DNA of 64,000 bases. Origin: Sipunculus nudus (lineage: Eukaryota; Annelida; Sipuncula; Golfingiida; Sipunculidae). Of the stretch, positions 23,324 through 36,905 are shown in pieces (within the stretch, counting starts at the first letter, position 1; each line of letters begins with the position of its first letter). The DNA lies in NCBI GenBank assembly GCA_026874595.1, contig CM049315.1:34052164-34116163 (forward strand), given 5' to 3'. A model generated the notes under the pieces. That model was given only the letters and a program-made list of their open reading frames with translations. It searched no databases and was not told the origin of the DNA. The translations under genes were made by a program, and so were the position numbers.

Positions 23324-26300
23324 TGATCATCCTCTAAACAGCAAACATGACCACTCAGAAGCTGAAACTCCTGAAAACATCAAACATAATCACATTGAAG
23401 GAAAATCTCCTGAAAACATCAAATATGGTCAGAGTGAAGCTGGGATTCCAGAAACCGTCAAACATGACCACAGTGAAGGGGAAATTCCTGAAAACATCAA
23501 CAATGATCACAGTCCAGGGGAAATTCCTTAAAACATCAACCATGATCACAGCCCAGGGGAAATTCCTGAAAACATCATACATGATCACTGTGAAGCTGAA
23601 ACTCCAGGAAACACCATATATGATTACAGTGATGGCAAAACTCCTGAAACCATCAACCATGATCTCAGTCCAGAGAAAATTCCTGAAAACATCAATCATA
23701 ATCACAGTAAAAGAAAACTCCTGAAACATCAAACTTGATCTGAGTGCAGGGAATATTCCTGAAAACATTAACCATGATCATAGTCCAGGGGAAATTCCTG
23801 AAAACATCAAACATAATCATAGTGAAGGAAAATCTCCTGAAAACATCAAACATGATCAATGTGAAGCTGAAATTCCTGAAAACATCAAACTTAATCACAG
23901 TAAAAGAAAACTCCTGAAAAAATCAAACATAATCACAGTAAAAGAAAACTCCTGAAAAAATCAAACATGATCACAGTAAAAGAAAACTCCTAAAACATCA
24001 ATCTTGATCTGAGTGCAGGGAATATTCCTGAAAACATTAACCATGATCACAGTCCAGGGGAAGTTCCTGAAAACATCAAACATAATCACAGTGAAGGAAA
24101 ATTCCTGAAAAAAATCAAACATAATCACAGTAAAAGAAAACTCCTAAAACATCAAACTTGATATGAATGCAGGGAACATTCCTGAAAACATTAACCATGA
24201 TCACAGTCAAGGGGAAATTCCTGAAAACATCTACAATGATCACAATCCTGGGGAAATTCATTTAAACATCAACCATGATCACAGTTCAGGGAAAATTCCT
24301 GAAGACATCAAACATAATCACAGTCCAGGGGAAATTCCTGAAGACATCAAACATGATCACTCTGAAGCTGATACTCCAGGAAACATCATATATGATTACA
24401 GATATGACAAAACTCCTGAAAACATCAACCATGTTCACAATCCAGAGGAAATTCCTAAAAACAGCAATCATAATCACATTGAAGAAAAATATCCTGAAAG
24501 CATCAAACATTATCAATGTGAAGCTGAAACTCTGAAAACATCAAACATGATGACAGTCCAGGGGAAATTCCTGAAAACATCAACCATGATCACAGTCCAC
24601 AGGAAGTTCCTGAAAACATCAAACATGATCACATTGAAGGGAAATCTCCTGAAAATATAAAATATGATCACAGTGCAGCTAGGATTCCTAAAAACATCAA
24701 ACATGGTCATGGTGAAGGTGAAACTCCTGAAAACGTCAAACATGATCACAATGAAGGGGAAATTCCTGAAACCATCAACCATGATCACAGTCCAGGGAAA
24801 ATTCCTGAAAACATCAACCATGATCACAGTTCAGGGAAAATTCCTGAAGACATCAAAGATAATCACAGTCCAGGGGAAATTCCTGAAAACATCATACACG
24901 ATCACTGTGAAGCTGAAACTCCAGGAAACATCATATATGATTACAGTGATGGAAAAACTCATGAAAACATCAACCATGATCACAGTCCAGGGAAAATTCC
25001 TGAAAATATCAAATATATTCACAGTAAAAGAAAACCCCTGAAACATCAAACTTGAGCTGAGTGCAGGGAATATTCCTGAAAACATTAACCATGATCACAG
25101 TCAAGGGGAAAATATCTGAAAACATCAACCATGATCACACTCCACAATAAATTCCTATAAACATCAATCATGATCAAAGTCCAGGAGAAATTCCTGAAAA
25201 CATCAAACATAATCACAGTCCAGGAGAAATTCAGGAAGACATCATACATGATCATGGTGAAGCTGAAACTCCAGGAAACATCATATATTATTACAGTGAT
25301 GGCAACACTCCTGAAAACATCAAACATAATCACAGTGAAGGAAAATCTCCTGAAAACATAAAATATGACCACAGTAAGCTGGAATTCCTGAAAACATCAA
25401 ACATGGTCATGGTGAAGGTGAAATTCCTAAAAACATAAGAAATAATCACATTGAAGAAAATCTCCTAAAAACATTATATATGATCAATGTGAAGCTGAAA
25501 CTCCTGAAAACATCAACATGATGACAGTCCAGGGGAAATTCCTGAAAACATCAACCATGATCACAGTCAACAGGAAATTCCTGAAAACATCAAACATAAT
25601 CACAGTGAAGGAAAATCTCCTAAAAACATCAAACATAATCAATGTTATGCTGAAATTCCTGAAAACATCAAACATGGTCATGGTGAAGGTGAAACTCCTG
25701 AAAACATCAAACATTGTCATGGTCGAGGTGAATCTCCTGAAAACATCAAACATGATCACAGTGAAGGTGAACCTCCTGAAACATATAACATGATCTGAGT
25801 GCGGGGAAAATACCTAAAAATAACAAATATAGGGGTGATGGGGAACCTCCTGAAACATCAAACATGATAATAGTCCAGGGGAAATTCCTGAAAACATCAA
25901 CCTTGATCACAGTCCAGGGCAAATTCCTGAAAAAAATAAACATATGCAAGGTGAAGGAGTAACTCCTAACATGATCTGAGTGCAGGGGAAATTCCTTAAA
26001 AATTAAACATTATAACAGTAAAGGAAAAATTACATAAAACTTCATACATGATGAAGGTGAAGGTGAAACTCCTGAAAACATCAAACATAATCACATTGAA
26101 GGAAAATCTCCTGAAAACATCAAATATGATCAAGGTGAACCTGGGATTCCTGAAAACATCAAACATGGTCATGGTGAAAGTGAAACTCCTGAAAACGTCA
26201 AACATGACCACAGTGAAGGGGAAATTCCTGAAACCTTCACCCGTGATCTCAGTCCAGGGAAAATTCCTGAAAACATCAAACATAATCACAGTAAAAGAAA

Positions 26301-27064
26301 CATCTAACTTGATCTGAGTGCAGGGATCACCCCTGAAAAAATAAACCATGATCACAGTCCACAGGAAATACTTGAAAACACAAACCATTATCACAGGCCA
26401 CTGGAAATTCCTGAAAACATCAAACATAATCACATTGAAGAAAAATCTCCTGAAAACATCAAACATGATCAATGTGAAGCTGAGACTCCTGAAAACATCA
26501 AGATGATGACAGTCCAGAGGAAATTCCTGAAAACATGAACCATTATCAGTGTCCAGGAAAAATTCCTAAAAACATAAAACATAATCACAGTAAAGGGAAG
26601 GAAAATCAACTGAATACATAAAATATAATCACATTGAAGCTGGAATTCCTGAAAACATCAACCATGATCACAGTCCAGGGGAAATTCCCAAAAATATCAT
26701 CCATGATCACAGTCCAGGGGAAATTCATATAAACATCAACCATGATCACAGTTCAGGGGAAATTCATGAAAATATCAAACATAATCACAATCCAGGAGAA
26801 ATTCCTGAAGATATTATACATGATCATTGTGAAGCTAAAACTCCAGGAAACATCAAATATTATTACAGTGATGGCAAAACTCCTGAAAACATCAACCATG
26901 ATCACAATCCACGGCAATTTCCTGAAAACATTTAACATAATCACTTTGAAGGAAAATCTCCTGAAAACACCAAACATGATCAATGTGAAGCTGAAACTCC
27001 TGAAAACATCAAACATGATCATGGTGAAGGAGATACTCCTGAAAACATTAAATATGATCATGTT
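23324..27064. repeat. 39-bp array, block g
   Basis: These are 39-bp units with more divergent stretches near 23.9-24.2 kb, where AAAAATCAAACATAATCACAG units with extra A occur, and near 25.8-26.0 kb. The terminal units before the spacer include the GACACTTCTG/GATACTCCTG variant that precedes every later spacer. Confidence 0.9.
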
Positions 27065-27364
27065 GTAAGTAAAAGTCCTGTCACCTTATTTATTTGAGCA
27101 GATCACAGTCTTGACAACCACACACCACCACCATCTTCCCATGTGTTAGATGATACTTTCTTCAGGTTCCCAAGCTCCAACTCTGGATATGATACCTGCA
27201 GACAGGCATGATCCAGGTACAGACTGAAAGCTGACTTGATGAGTGGAGCTGTCAAAGTAGGCAGTCCTGGCCTAGCAGTAGGTCTGGCTACTGTCGAAGA
27301 CTTGTTTTGACATTGACCTTCTCCATTATTGCCATGTTACACACTTAGGGAGGGTTTCCTACAG
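27065..27364 (+). repeat. Intron-like spacer copy 7
   Basis: The copy is 300 bp with GTAAGT and TTTCCTACAG intact. It has the CTGATCATCC continuation used by the later P-type copies and the private variant GGTTCCCAAG. Confidence 0.85.
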
Positions 27365-30287
27365 CTGATCATCCTGTAAACAGCAGACATGACCACTCAG
27401 AAGGTGAAACTCCTGAAAACATCAAACATAATCACAGAGAAGGAAAATCTCCTGAAAACATCAAATATGATCAAAGTGAAGCTGGGATTCCTGAAAACGT
27501 CAAACATGACCACAGTGAAGGGGAAATTCCTGAAAACATCAACCATGATCACGGTCCAGGGGAAATTCATTTAAACATCAACCATGATCACAGTTCAGGG
27601 AAAATTCCTGAAGACATCAAACATAATCACAGTCCAGGGGAAATTCCTGAAGACATCATACACAATCACAGTGAAGCTGAAACTCCAGGAAACACCATAT
27701 ATGATTACAGTGATGGCAAAACTCCTGAAAACATCAACTATGATCACAGTCCAGGGGAAATTCCTGAAAACATCAAACATAATCACACTGAAGAAAATCT
27801 CCTGAAAGCTTTAAACATGATCAATGTGAAGCTAAATTTCCTGAAAACATCAACCATGATCACAGGAAATTCCTGAAAACATCAAACATAATCACATTAA
27901 AGGAAAATCTCCTGAAAACATCAAATATGATCACATTGAAGCTGGAATTCCTGAAAACATCAAACATGGTCATGGTGAAGGTGAAACTCCTGAAAACATC
28001 AAACATGATCAATGTGAAGCTGAAACTCCTGAAAACATCAACCATGATCACTGTCCAGGGAATATTCCTCAAAACATTAACCATGATCACAGTTCAAGGG
28101 AATTTCCTGAAAACATCAAACATAATCACAGTGAAGGAAAATCTCCTGAAAACATAAAATATGATCACAGTGAAGCTGGAATTCCTGAAAACATCAAATA
28201 TAATCACATTGAAGGAAAATCTCCTGAAAACATTAAACATGGTCATGGTGAAGGTTAAACTCCTGAAACGTCAAACATGACCACGGTAAAGGGGAAATTC
28301 CTGAAACCATCAACCATGATCAGTCCAGGGAAAATTCCTGAAAACATCAAACATAATCACAGTAAAAAAAAAACTCCTGAAACATCAAACTTGATCTGAG
28401 TGCAGGTAATATTCCTAAAAACATTAACCATGATCACAGTCCAGGGGAAATTCCTGAAAACATCAACAATGATCACAGTCCTGGGGAAATTCATTTAAAC
28501 ATCAACCATGATCACAGTTCAGGGAAAATTCCTAAAGACATCATACATGATCACTGTGAAGCTGATACTCCAGGAAACATGATGTGATTACAGTGATGGC
28601 AAAAATCCTGAAAACATCAACCATGATCACAGTCCAGAGGGATTCCTGAAAACATCAAATATAATCACATTGAAGAAAATCTCCTGAAAACATCAAACAT
28701 GATCACAGTCCAAGGGAATTCCTGAAAATATCAAACATAATCACAATAAAGAAAAATCTCCTGAAAGCATCAAACATGATTAATGTGAAGCTGAAACTCC
28801 TGAAAACATCAAATATAATCACATTGAAGGAAAATCTCCTGAAAACATCAAACATGGTCATGGTGAAGGTTAAACTCCTGAAAACGTCAAACATGACCAC
28901 GGCAAAGGGGAAATTCCTGAAACCATCAACCATGATCACAGTCCAGGGAAAATTCCTGAAAACATCAAACATAATCACAGTAAAAGAAAACTCCTGAAAC
29001 ATCAAACTTGATCTGAGTGCAGGTAATATTCCTAAAATCATTAACCATGATCACAGTCCAGGGGAAATTCCTGAAAACATCAACAATGATCACAGTCCTG
29101 GGGAAATTCATTTAAACATCAACCATGATCACAGTTCAGGGAAAATTCCTGAAGACATCATACATGATAACTGTGAAGCTGATACTCCAGGAAACATCAT
29201 ACAAGATTACAGTGATGGCAAAACTCCTGAAAACAACAACCTTGATCACAGTCCAGGGGAAATTCCTGAAGACACCATACATGATCACTGTGAAGCTGAA
29301 ACTCCAGGAAACATCATATATGATTACAGTGATGGCAAAAATCCTGAAAACATCAACCATGATCACAGTCCAAGGGAATTCCTGAAAATATCAAACATAA
29401 TCACAATAAAGAAAAATCTCCTGAAAGCATCAAACATGATTAATGTGAAGCTGAAACTCCTGAAAACATCAAATATAATCACATTGAAGGTAAATCTCCT
29501 GAAAACATCAAACATGATCACAGTCCAGGGGAATTCCTAAAATATCAAACATAATCACAATAAAGAAAAATCTCCTGAAAGCATCAAACATGATTAATGT
29601 GAAGCTGAAACTCCTGAAAACATCAAATATAATCACATTGAGGGAAAATCTCCTGAAAACATCAAACATGGTCATGGTGAAGGTTAAACTCATGAAAACT
29701 TCAAACATGACCACGGTAAAGGGGAAATTCCTGAAACCATCAACCATGATCACAGTCCAGGGAAAATTCCTGAAAACATCAAACATAATCACAGTAAAAG
29801 AAAACTCCTAAAACATCAAACTTGATCTGAGTGCAGGTAATATTCCTAAAAACATTAACCATGATCACAGTCCAGGGGAAATTCCTGAAAACATCAACAA
29901 TGATCACAGTCCTGGGGAAATTAATTTAAACATCAACCATGATCACAGTTCAGAGAAAATTCAGGAAGACATCATACATGATCACTGTGAAGCTGATACT
30001 CCAGGAAACATCATATGTAATTACAGTGATGGCAAAACTCCTGAAAACAACAACCATGATCACAGTTCAGAGAAAATTCAGGAAGACATCATACATGATC
30101 ACTGTGAAGCTGATACTCCAGGAAACATCATATGTAATTACAGTGATGGCAAAACTCCTGAAAACAACAACCATGATCACAGTCCATAGGAAATTCCTGA
30201 AAACACCAACCAGGATCACAAGCCACAGGAAATTCCTGAAAACATCAAACATAACCACACTGAAGGAAAATCTGCTGAAAACATAAA
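27365..30287. repeat. 39-bp array, block h
   Basis: The block contains an 814-bp local duplication (28703-29041 with 29508-29850). It also contains a very recent 117-bp (3 x 39) duplication, 29941-30057 repeated at 30058-30174. The block ends in mid-unit at ACATAAA, where the second pearl-like element is inserted. Confidence 0.9.
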
Positions 30288-32896
30288 CAAGGGACCTATG
30301 GGTCACGACGCTCAGCTGTTATATATGATAAAAAAATATTATTTAGAAATGAGGCACATGCTGGTTTTGTGTGGTAATAAATATAAGCTGTATTATGAGT
30401 TGTTGTTGTTTAGCTTATGTATGATTTTGATAGTACCTTTGGAGACAGGGAAGAGGATTGATTTCATTTATTTTATTAACAAATGGAGTACTATTGTCAC
30501 ACAGATTTTGACTTGGCCATATAACTTATAAGCAGAACATATAATATAAGAGTTTAACTATTTATTAAAAAAAATTACAAATATTGTCCCAAATATAATT
30601 TTTATAAAAAATAATAAGAGAATCATATGATTTTTTAAAATGAAATATAACTGATATGATTATTAAAATAATATTAAAGAATATATTCATGAATGCATTC
30701 ATGAATACATTTTGAAAGTATTTGCACGAGTATCATATACTTTCATTTTTACCTGAATTCCTATTCTTTATACAAGAAATTTTATAATGGAGTACATAAT
30801 CATATTCGTATTTAAATACAATTACAAAGTATTCGCACCATGTCTGGTATTTATTCAGTTTCACCAACCAATGATGTTGAGAATCCAGAATATACAAAAT
30901 TCACACATTTAAATAATGATCATAAGTACCTGGTTTTATGGCTTTTATTTATATTAAAAAATAACTGTAAAAAATTCATTTTGGACTAATTTCACATCAA
31001 TGTACAAACTAGACACAGTAGGAATCTAGATTAATATTATCAACTGCATCTTTGTCTATCATTAATTTCCTTCATATGATCCCTAATGATTAGTAATGAA
31101 TAATATGATTTACTTCTTTATCATTAAAATTGAACTGAAAAATGCCATAGGTGACTGCATGGTGTTATTTGGAATATGTGACATTCTACCCATCGATACA
31201 AGATTCTTATATCATCAGTAACTGCAAGTTAATTTCCTGTTATTATAAACTAACAAATTCCTTTTCTATTTTTCTTTAATTTGTTATTAAAAACCAATAA
31301 AAATTTATTAATTTATTGTTTATTGTTATGTTGTTGGTTAAAACTACTAGATGAGTCTGGTTGGACACCTTGATCAACTGTGGCTGGCCATAAGCTGCCT
31401 GGATTCCTGTATGCCTCGCCTCAAGCGTGCATAATCTGATGAAAGGTCAACAAGGTCAACATACAGGTGACTCAAGAGGGGCTGGAGAGAGCCAAAGTCT
31501 GACAGGGTCTCATAAAAAACATTAATAAAAGCTACAATTTTGGGCCAATTTCTTTCAGCTGTCTAAACTAAAAAGCTGAAATCCTTATGTGTGCATGATA
31601 TGAAAATTATATCAACAGTGCTCACAGGACACAAACATGCCATGGTCACAGTTGGGCAAAATTTAAGGTACTAATTTTATATTTATACTAATAACTTATA
31701 AAATTTGAAAAATTCAGAACTAATTTTGGGTATTCAATTGAATCTTGATTAAATAATGTTACATCCCTGACAAAAAAATCTCTAGCTTCAGCAATGCCCT
31801 TGTTAAGGGAGTAAATATATTTCTTGATTTTTTACAAAGTGCATTATGTTTGGGCCCAAAACTTAAAACAATTACGCAATACTGACATCATTCTGGCATG
31901 TGCATAGAGAATGAAAAATATGTATATTATTTATGATTAAAGTCAGATCAGTGGTTTTGATATTAGGCAGTCTTGAAGTGTAACAATGGGTTTTTAATGG
32001 AAAAATGAAGTTTTTCATTAATATCTCGAAGGTATTAAGTCCTAGTGACCAAATTCTTGGCATGGTAGGGGATTTTGGAGACATCTAACTGTATGCCGAA
32101 TTTAAGAAACTAAGAGCTGAAGCTGGGGAGCTGAGCTCTTGCAAACTGCATAACACTAGCTTGATGTAAACAATATGTTACATGGTGCTTGAAAACTTAT
32201 TAAAATCTACAGTTTTTGATCAACTGGTTTCAAATTTTTGGTGTTAACAGTTGAAATGCTAACAAAAACATGCTGTGAAAATTAAATCCACAGTACTTAC
32301 AGGAAAAAAACGTGCCATGGTCAAAGTTGGGCAAAATTTAAGGTACCAATTTTTTATTTTTATTAATATTTTAGAAAATTTAAAAGATTTTCATCTAATT
32401 TTGGGTATACAATTTAATTTTGATTAATTAAAGTTATATTACTGGAAAAAAGGTCGATAGCTTTAACATTTTTTGTGTTAAGTGATCAAATATCTTTCCT
32501 GATTTTTTTACAAAATGCATTATGTTTTGGCCCATAACTTTTTTAAATTAAAAAATACAGACATAATTTCTGGCATGTACATAGGAACTATATAGAGGAA
32601 TATTTATGGTAAATATGAGGAAAAACAGATGAGTAGTTCTGATATTAGGCAGTCCTGAAGTGTGAAAATAGGTTTTTAATAAAAAATTGAGGTTTTTCCT
32701 TAATTTCTCAAAGGAACGAAGTTGCAAAGACCCAGTTTTCGGCTTGGTAGGAGATCTTGGGGACATCTAACATTATGCCGAATTTTGGATTTCTAGGTCT
32801 TTGGTTTCAAAACGTGCCACATCTACGGACGGACGGACGGACGACGGACAATGGACCACGACTATAGCTCAGTTGACTTATAGTCAGCTGAGCTAA
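30288..32896 (+). mobile_element. Pearl-like non-autonomous element (copy 2) inserted in the array
   Basis: Uninterrupted relatives of the target (near 34401-34430 and 38956) define the insertion to within a few A residues. The element begins CAAGGGACCTATGGG and ends GAGCTAA. It has 9-bp subterminal inverted repeats, GCTCAGCTG at 30310-30318 and CAGCTGAGC at 32885-32893. The first 1.1 kb is AT-rich and unique. Two core copies follow (about 31515-32130 and 32190-32810, offset about 675 bp, sharing GCCATGGTCA and GTTGGGCAAAATTTAAGG). Then come an ACGG microsatellite (32825-32848) and a terminal hairpin (32866-32894). No clear target-site duplication is seen, only an A-run ambiguity. It carries no enzyme gene. 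The pearl assignment is by layout only. Confidence 0.7.
32825..32848. repeat. (ACGG)n microsatellite in pearl-like element 2
   Basis: Successive GGAC/ACGG tetranucleotides lie just before the 3' terminal hairpin. This is the position where pearl elements carry this microsatellite. Confidence 0.85.
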
Positions 32897-35800
32897 AAAT
32901 GATCACAGTGAAGCTGGAATTCATGAAAACATCAAACAGGGTCAAGGTAAAGGTGAAATTCCTGAAAACATCAAACATAATCACATTGAAGGAAAATCTC
33001 CTGAAAACATCAAACATGATCAATGTGAAGCTGAGACTCCTGAAAACATCAACATGATGAGAGTCCAGGAGAAATTCCTGAAAACATCAACCATGATCAC
33101 AGTCCACAGGAAATTCCTGAAAACATCAAACATAATCACAGTGAAGGAAAAAGTAAATCTCCTGAATACATAAAATATGATCACACTGAAGCTGGAATCC
33201 CTGAAAACATCAAACATGGTCATGGTGAAGGTGAAACTCCTGAAAACATCAAACATAATCACATTGAAGAAAAATCTCCTGAAAACATCAAAAATGATGA
33301 CAGTCCAAGGGAAATTCCTGAAAACATCAACCATGATCACAGTCTACAGGAAATTCCTGAAAACATCAAACATAATCACAGTGAAGGAAAAAGAAAAACT
33401 CCTGAATACATAAAATATGATCACATTGAAGCTGGAATTCCTGAAAACATCAAACATGGTCATGGTGAAGGTGAAACTCCTGAAAACATCAATCATAATC
33501 ACATTGAAGGAAAATCTCCTGAAAACATCAAATATGATCATGGTGAAGCTGGGATTCCTGAAAACATCAAACATGGTCATGGTGAAGGTGAAACTCCTGA
33601 AAACATCAAACATAATCACATTGAAGAAAAATCTCCTGAAAACATAAAAAATGATGACAGTCCATGCGAAATTCCTGAAAACATCAACCATGATCACAGT
33701 CTCCAGGAAATTCCTGAAAACATCAAACATAATCACAGTGAAGGAAAAAGAAAAACTCCTGAATACATAAAATATGATCACATTGAAGCTGGAATTCCTG
33801 AAAACATCAAACATGGTCATGGTGAAGGTGAAACTCCTGAAAACATCAAACATAATCACATTGAAGGAAAATCTCCTGAAAACATCAAATATGATCATGG
33901 TGAAGCTGGGATTCCGGAAAACATCAAACATGGTCACGGTGAAGGTTAAACTCCTGACCAAGGTAAAGGGGAAATTCCTGAAACCATCAACCATGATCAC
34001 AGTCCAGGGAAAATTCCTGAAAACATCAAACATAATCACAGTAAAAGAAAACTCCTGAAACATCAAACTTGATCTGAGTGCAGGTAATATTCCTAAAAAC
34101 ATTAACCATGATCACAGTCCAGGTGAAATTCCTGAAAACATCAACAATGATCACAGTCCTGGGGAAATTCATTTAAACATCAACCATGATCACATTTCAG
34201 GGAAAATTCAGGAAGACATCATACATGATCACTGTGAAGCTGATACTCCAGGAAACATCATATGTAATTACAGTGATGGCAAAACTCCTGAAAACAACAA
34301 CCATGATCACAGTCCATAGGAAATTCCTGAAAACACCAACCAGGATCACAAGCCACAGGAAATTCCTGAAAACATCAAACATAATCACACTGAAGGAAAA
34401 TCTGCTGAAAACATAAAAAATGATCACAGTGAAGCTGAAATTCCTGAAAACATCAAACAGGGTCAAGGTAAAGGTGAAATTCCTGAAAACATCAAACATA
34501 ATCACATTGAAGAAAAATCTCCTGAAAACATCAAACATGATCAATGTGAAGCTGAGACTCCTGAAAACATCAACATGATGAGAGTCCAGGAGAAATTCCT
34601 GAAAACATCAACCATGATCACAGTCCACAGAAAATTCCTGAAAACATCAAACATAATCACAGTGAAGGAAAAAGTAAATCTCCTGAATACATAAAATATG
34701 ATCACACTGAAGCTAGAATCCCTGAAAACATCAAACATGGTCATGGTGAAGGTGAAACTCCTGAAAACATCAAACATAATCACATTGAAGAAAAATCTCC
34801 TGAAAACATCAAATATGATGACAGTCCATGGGAAATTCCTGAAAACATCAACCATGATCACAGTCTACAGGAAATTCCTGAAAACATCAAACATAATCAC
34901 AGTGAAGGAAAAAGAAAAACTCCTGAATACATAAAATATGATCACATTGAAGCTGGAATTCCTGAAAACATCAAACATGGTCATGGTGAAGGTGAAACTC
35001 CTGAAAACATCAAACATAATCACATTGAAGGAAAATCTCCTGAAAACATCAAATATGATCATGGTGAAGCTGGGATTCCTGAAAACATCAAACATGGTCA
35101 TGGTGAAAGTGAAACTCCTGAAAACGTCAAACATGACCACAGTGAAGGGGAAATTCCTGAAACCTTCAACCATGATCACAGTCCAGGGAAAATTCCTGAA
35201 AACATCAAACATAATCACAGTAAAAGAAAACTCCTGAAACATCTAACTTGATCTGAGTGCAGGGAATATCCCTGAAAACATTAACCATGATCACAGTCCA
35301 TAGGAAATACTTGAAAACACAAACCATGATCACAGGCCACAGGAAATTCCTGAAAACATCAAACATAATCACAGTGAAGGAAAATCTCCTGAAAACATAA
35401 AATATGATCACAGTGAAGCTGGAATTTCTGAAAACATCAAACATGGTCCTGGTGAAGGTGAAATTCCTGAAAACATCAAACATAATCACATTGAAGAAAA
35501 TCTCCTGAAAACATCAAACATGATCAATGTGAAGCTGAGACTCCTGAAAACATCAAGATGATGACAGTCCAGAGGAAATTCCTGAAAACATTAACCATAA
35601 TCACAGTCCAGGAGAAATTCCTGAAAACATAAAACATAATCACAGTAAAGGAAAAGGAAAATCAACTGAATACATAAAATTTGATCACATTGAAGCTGGA
35701 ATTCCTGAAAACATCAACCATGATCACAGTCCAGGGGAAATTCATTTAAACATCAACCTTGATCACAGTCCAGGGGAAATTCCTGAAAACACCAACCATG

Positions 35801-36905
35801 ATCACAGGCCACAGGAAATTCCTGAAAACATCAAACATAATCACAGTGAAGGAAAATCTCCTGAAAACATAAAATATGATCACAGTGAAGCTGGAATTCC
35901 TGAAAACATCAAACATGGTCATGGTGAAGGTGAAATTCCTGAAAACATCAAACATAATCACATTGAAGAAAAATCTCCTGAAAACATCAAACATGGTCAA
36001 TGTGAAGCTGAGACTCCTGAAAACATCAACATGATGACAGTCCAGGGGAAATTCCTAAAAACATTAACCATTATCACAGTCCAGGAGAAATTCCTGAAAA
36101 CATAAAACATAATCACAGTGAAGGAAAAGGAAAATCTGCTGAAAACATAAAATATGGTCACATTGAAGCTGGAATTCCTGAAAACATCAAACATGGTCAT
36201 GGTGAAGGTGAAACTCCTGAAAACATCAAACATAATCACATTGAAGGAAAATCTCCTGAAAACATCAAATATGATCAAGGTGAAGCTGGGATTCCTGAAA
36301 ACATCAAACATGGTCATGGTGGAAGTGAAACTCCTGAAAATGTCAAACATGACCACAGTGAAGGGGAAATTCCTGAAACCATCAACCATGATCACAGTCC
36401 AGGGAATATTCCTGAAAACATCAAACATAATCACAGTAAAAGAAAACTCCTGAAAACGTCAAACTTGATCTGAGTGCACGGAATATTCCTGAAAACATTA
36501 ACCATGATCACAGTCCAGGGGAAATTCCCAAAAATATCATCCATAATCACAGTCCAGGGGAAATTCATATAAACATCAACCATGATCACAGTTCAGGGGA
36601 AATTCATAAAAACATCAAACATAATCACAATCCATGAGAAATTCCTGAAGATAATTGTACAAGATCATTGTGAAGCTGAAACTCCAGGAAACATCAAATA
36701 TAATTACAGTGATGGCAAAACTCCTGAAAACATAAACCATGATCACAATCCAGGGCAATTTCCTGAAAACATTTAACATAATCACTTTGAGGGAAAATCT
36801 CCTGAAAACATCAAACATAATCAATGTGAAGCTGAAACTCCTGAAAACATCAAACATGATCATGGTGAAGGAGACACTTCTGAAAACATTAAATATGATC
36901 ATGTT
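32897..36905. repeat. 39-bp array, block i
   Basis: The array resumes in register with the unit cut at 30287. Near 33020-33340 is a segment that recurs 1,521 bp downstream. Units containing the insertion GGAAAAAGTAAATCTCC (HSEGKSKSPEYIKYD) mark this region and its later copies. From 33962 onward the sequence belongs to the 4,555-bp duplication. Confidence 0.9.
33344..34102 (-). other. Minus-strand open frame of 252 codons in the array
   Basis: This is the complement of the PENIKH repeats, reading FDVFRSFTFTMTM-type units. It is long because the block is uninterrupted and in register. No feature supports translation. Confidence 0.12.

Noticed and set aside
31872-32766. Two similar minus-strand frames (31872-32084 and 32548-32766) as paralogous small genes
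   Set aside because: They are the two core-repeat copies of the pearl-like element. Their similarity (MSPKSPTMP and MSPRSPTKP starts) follows from the 675-bp duplication.
30288-32896. Classical Helitron
   Set aside because: The CTAA end and 3' hairpin fit partly, but the hairpin abuts the end, the insertion is not at an A-T site, and the ACGG microsatellite with core repeats matches the pearl layout better.
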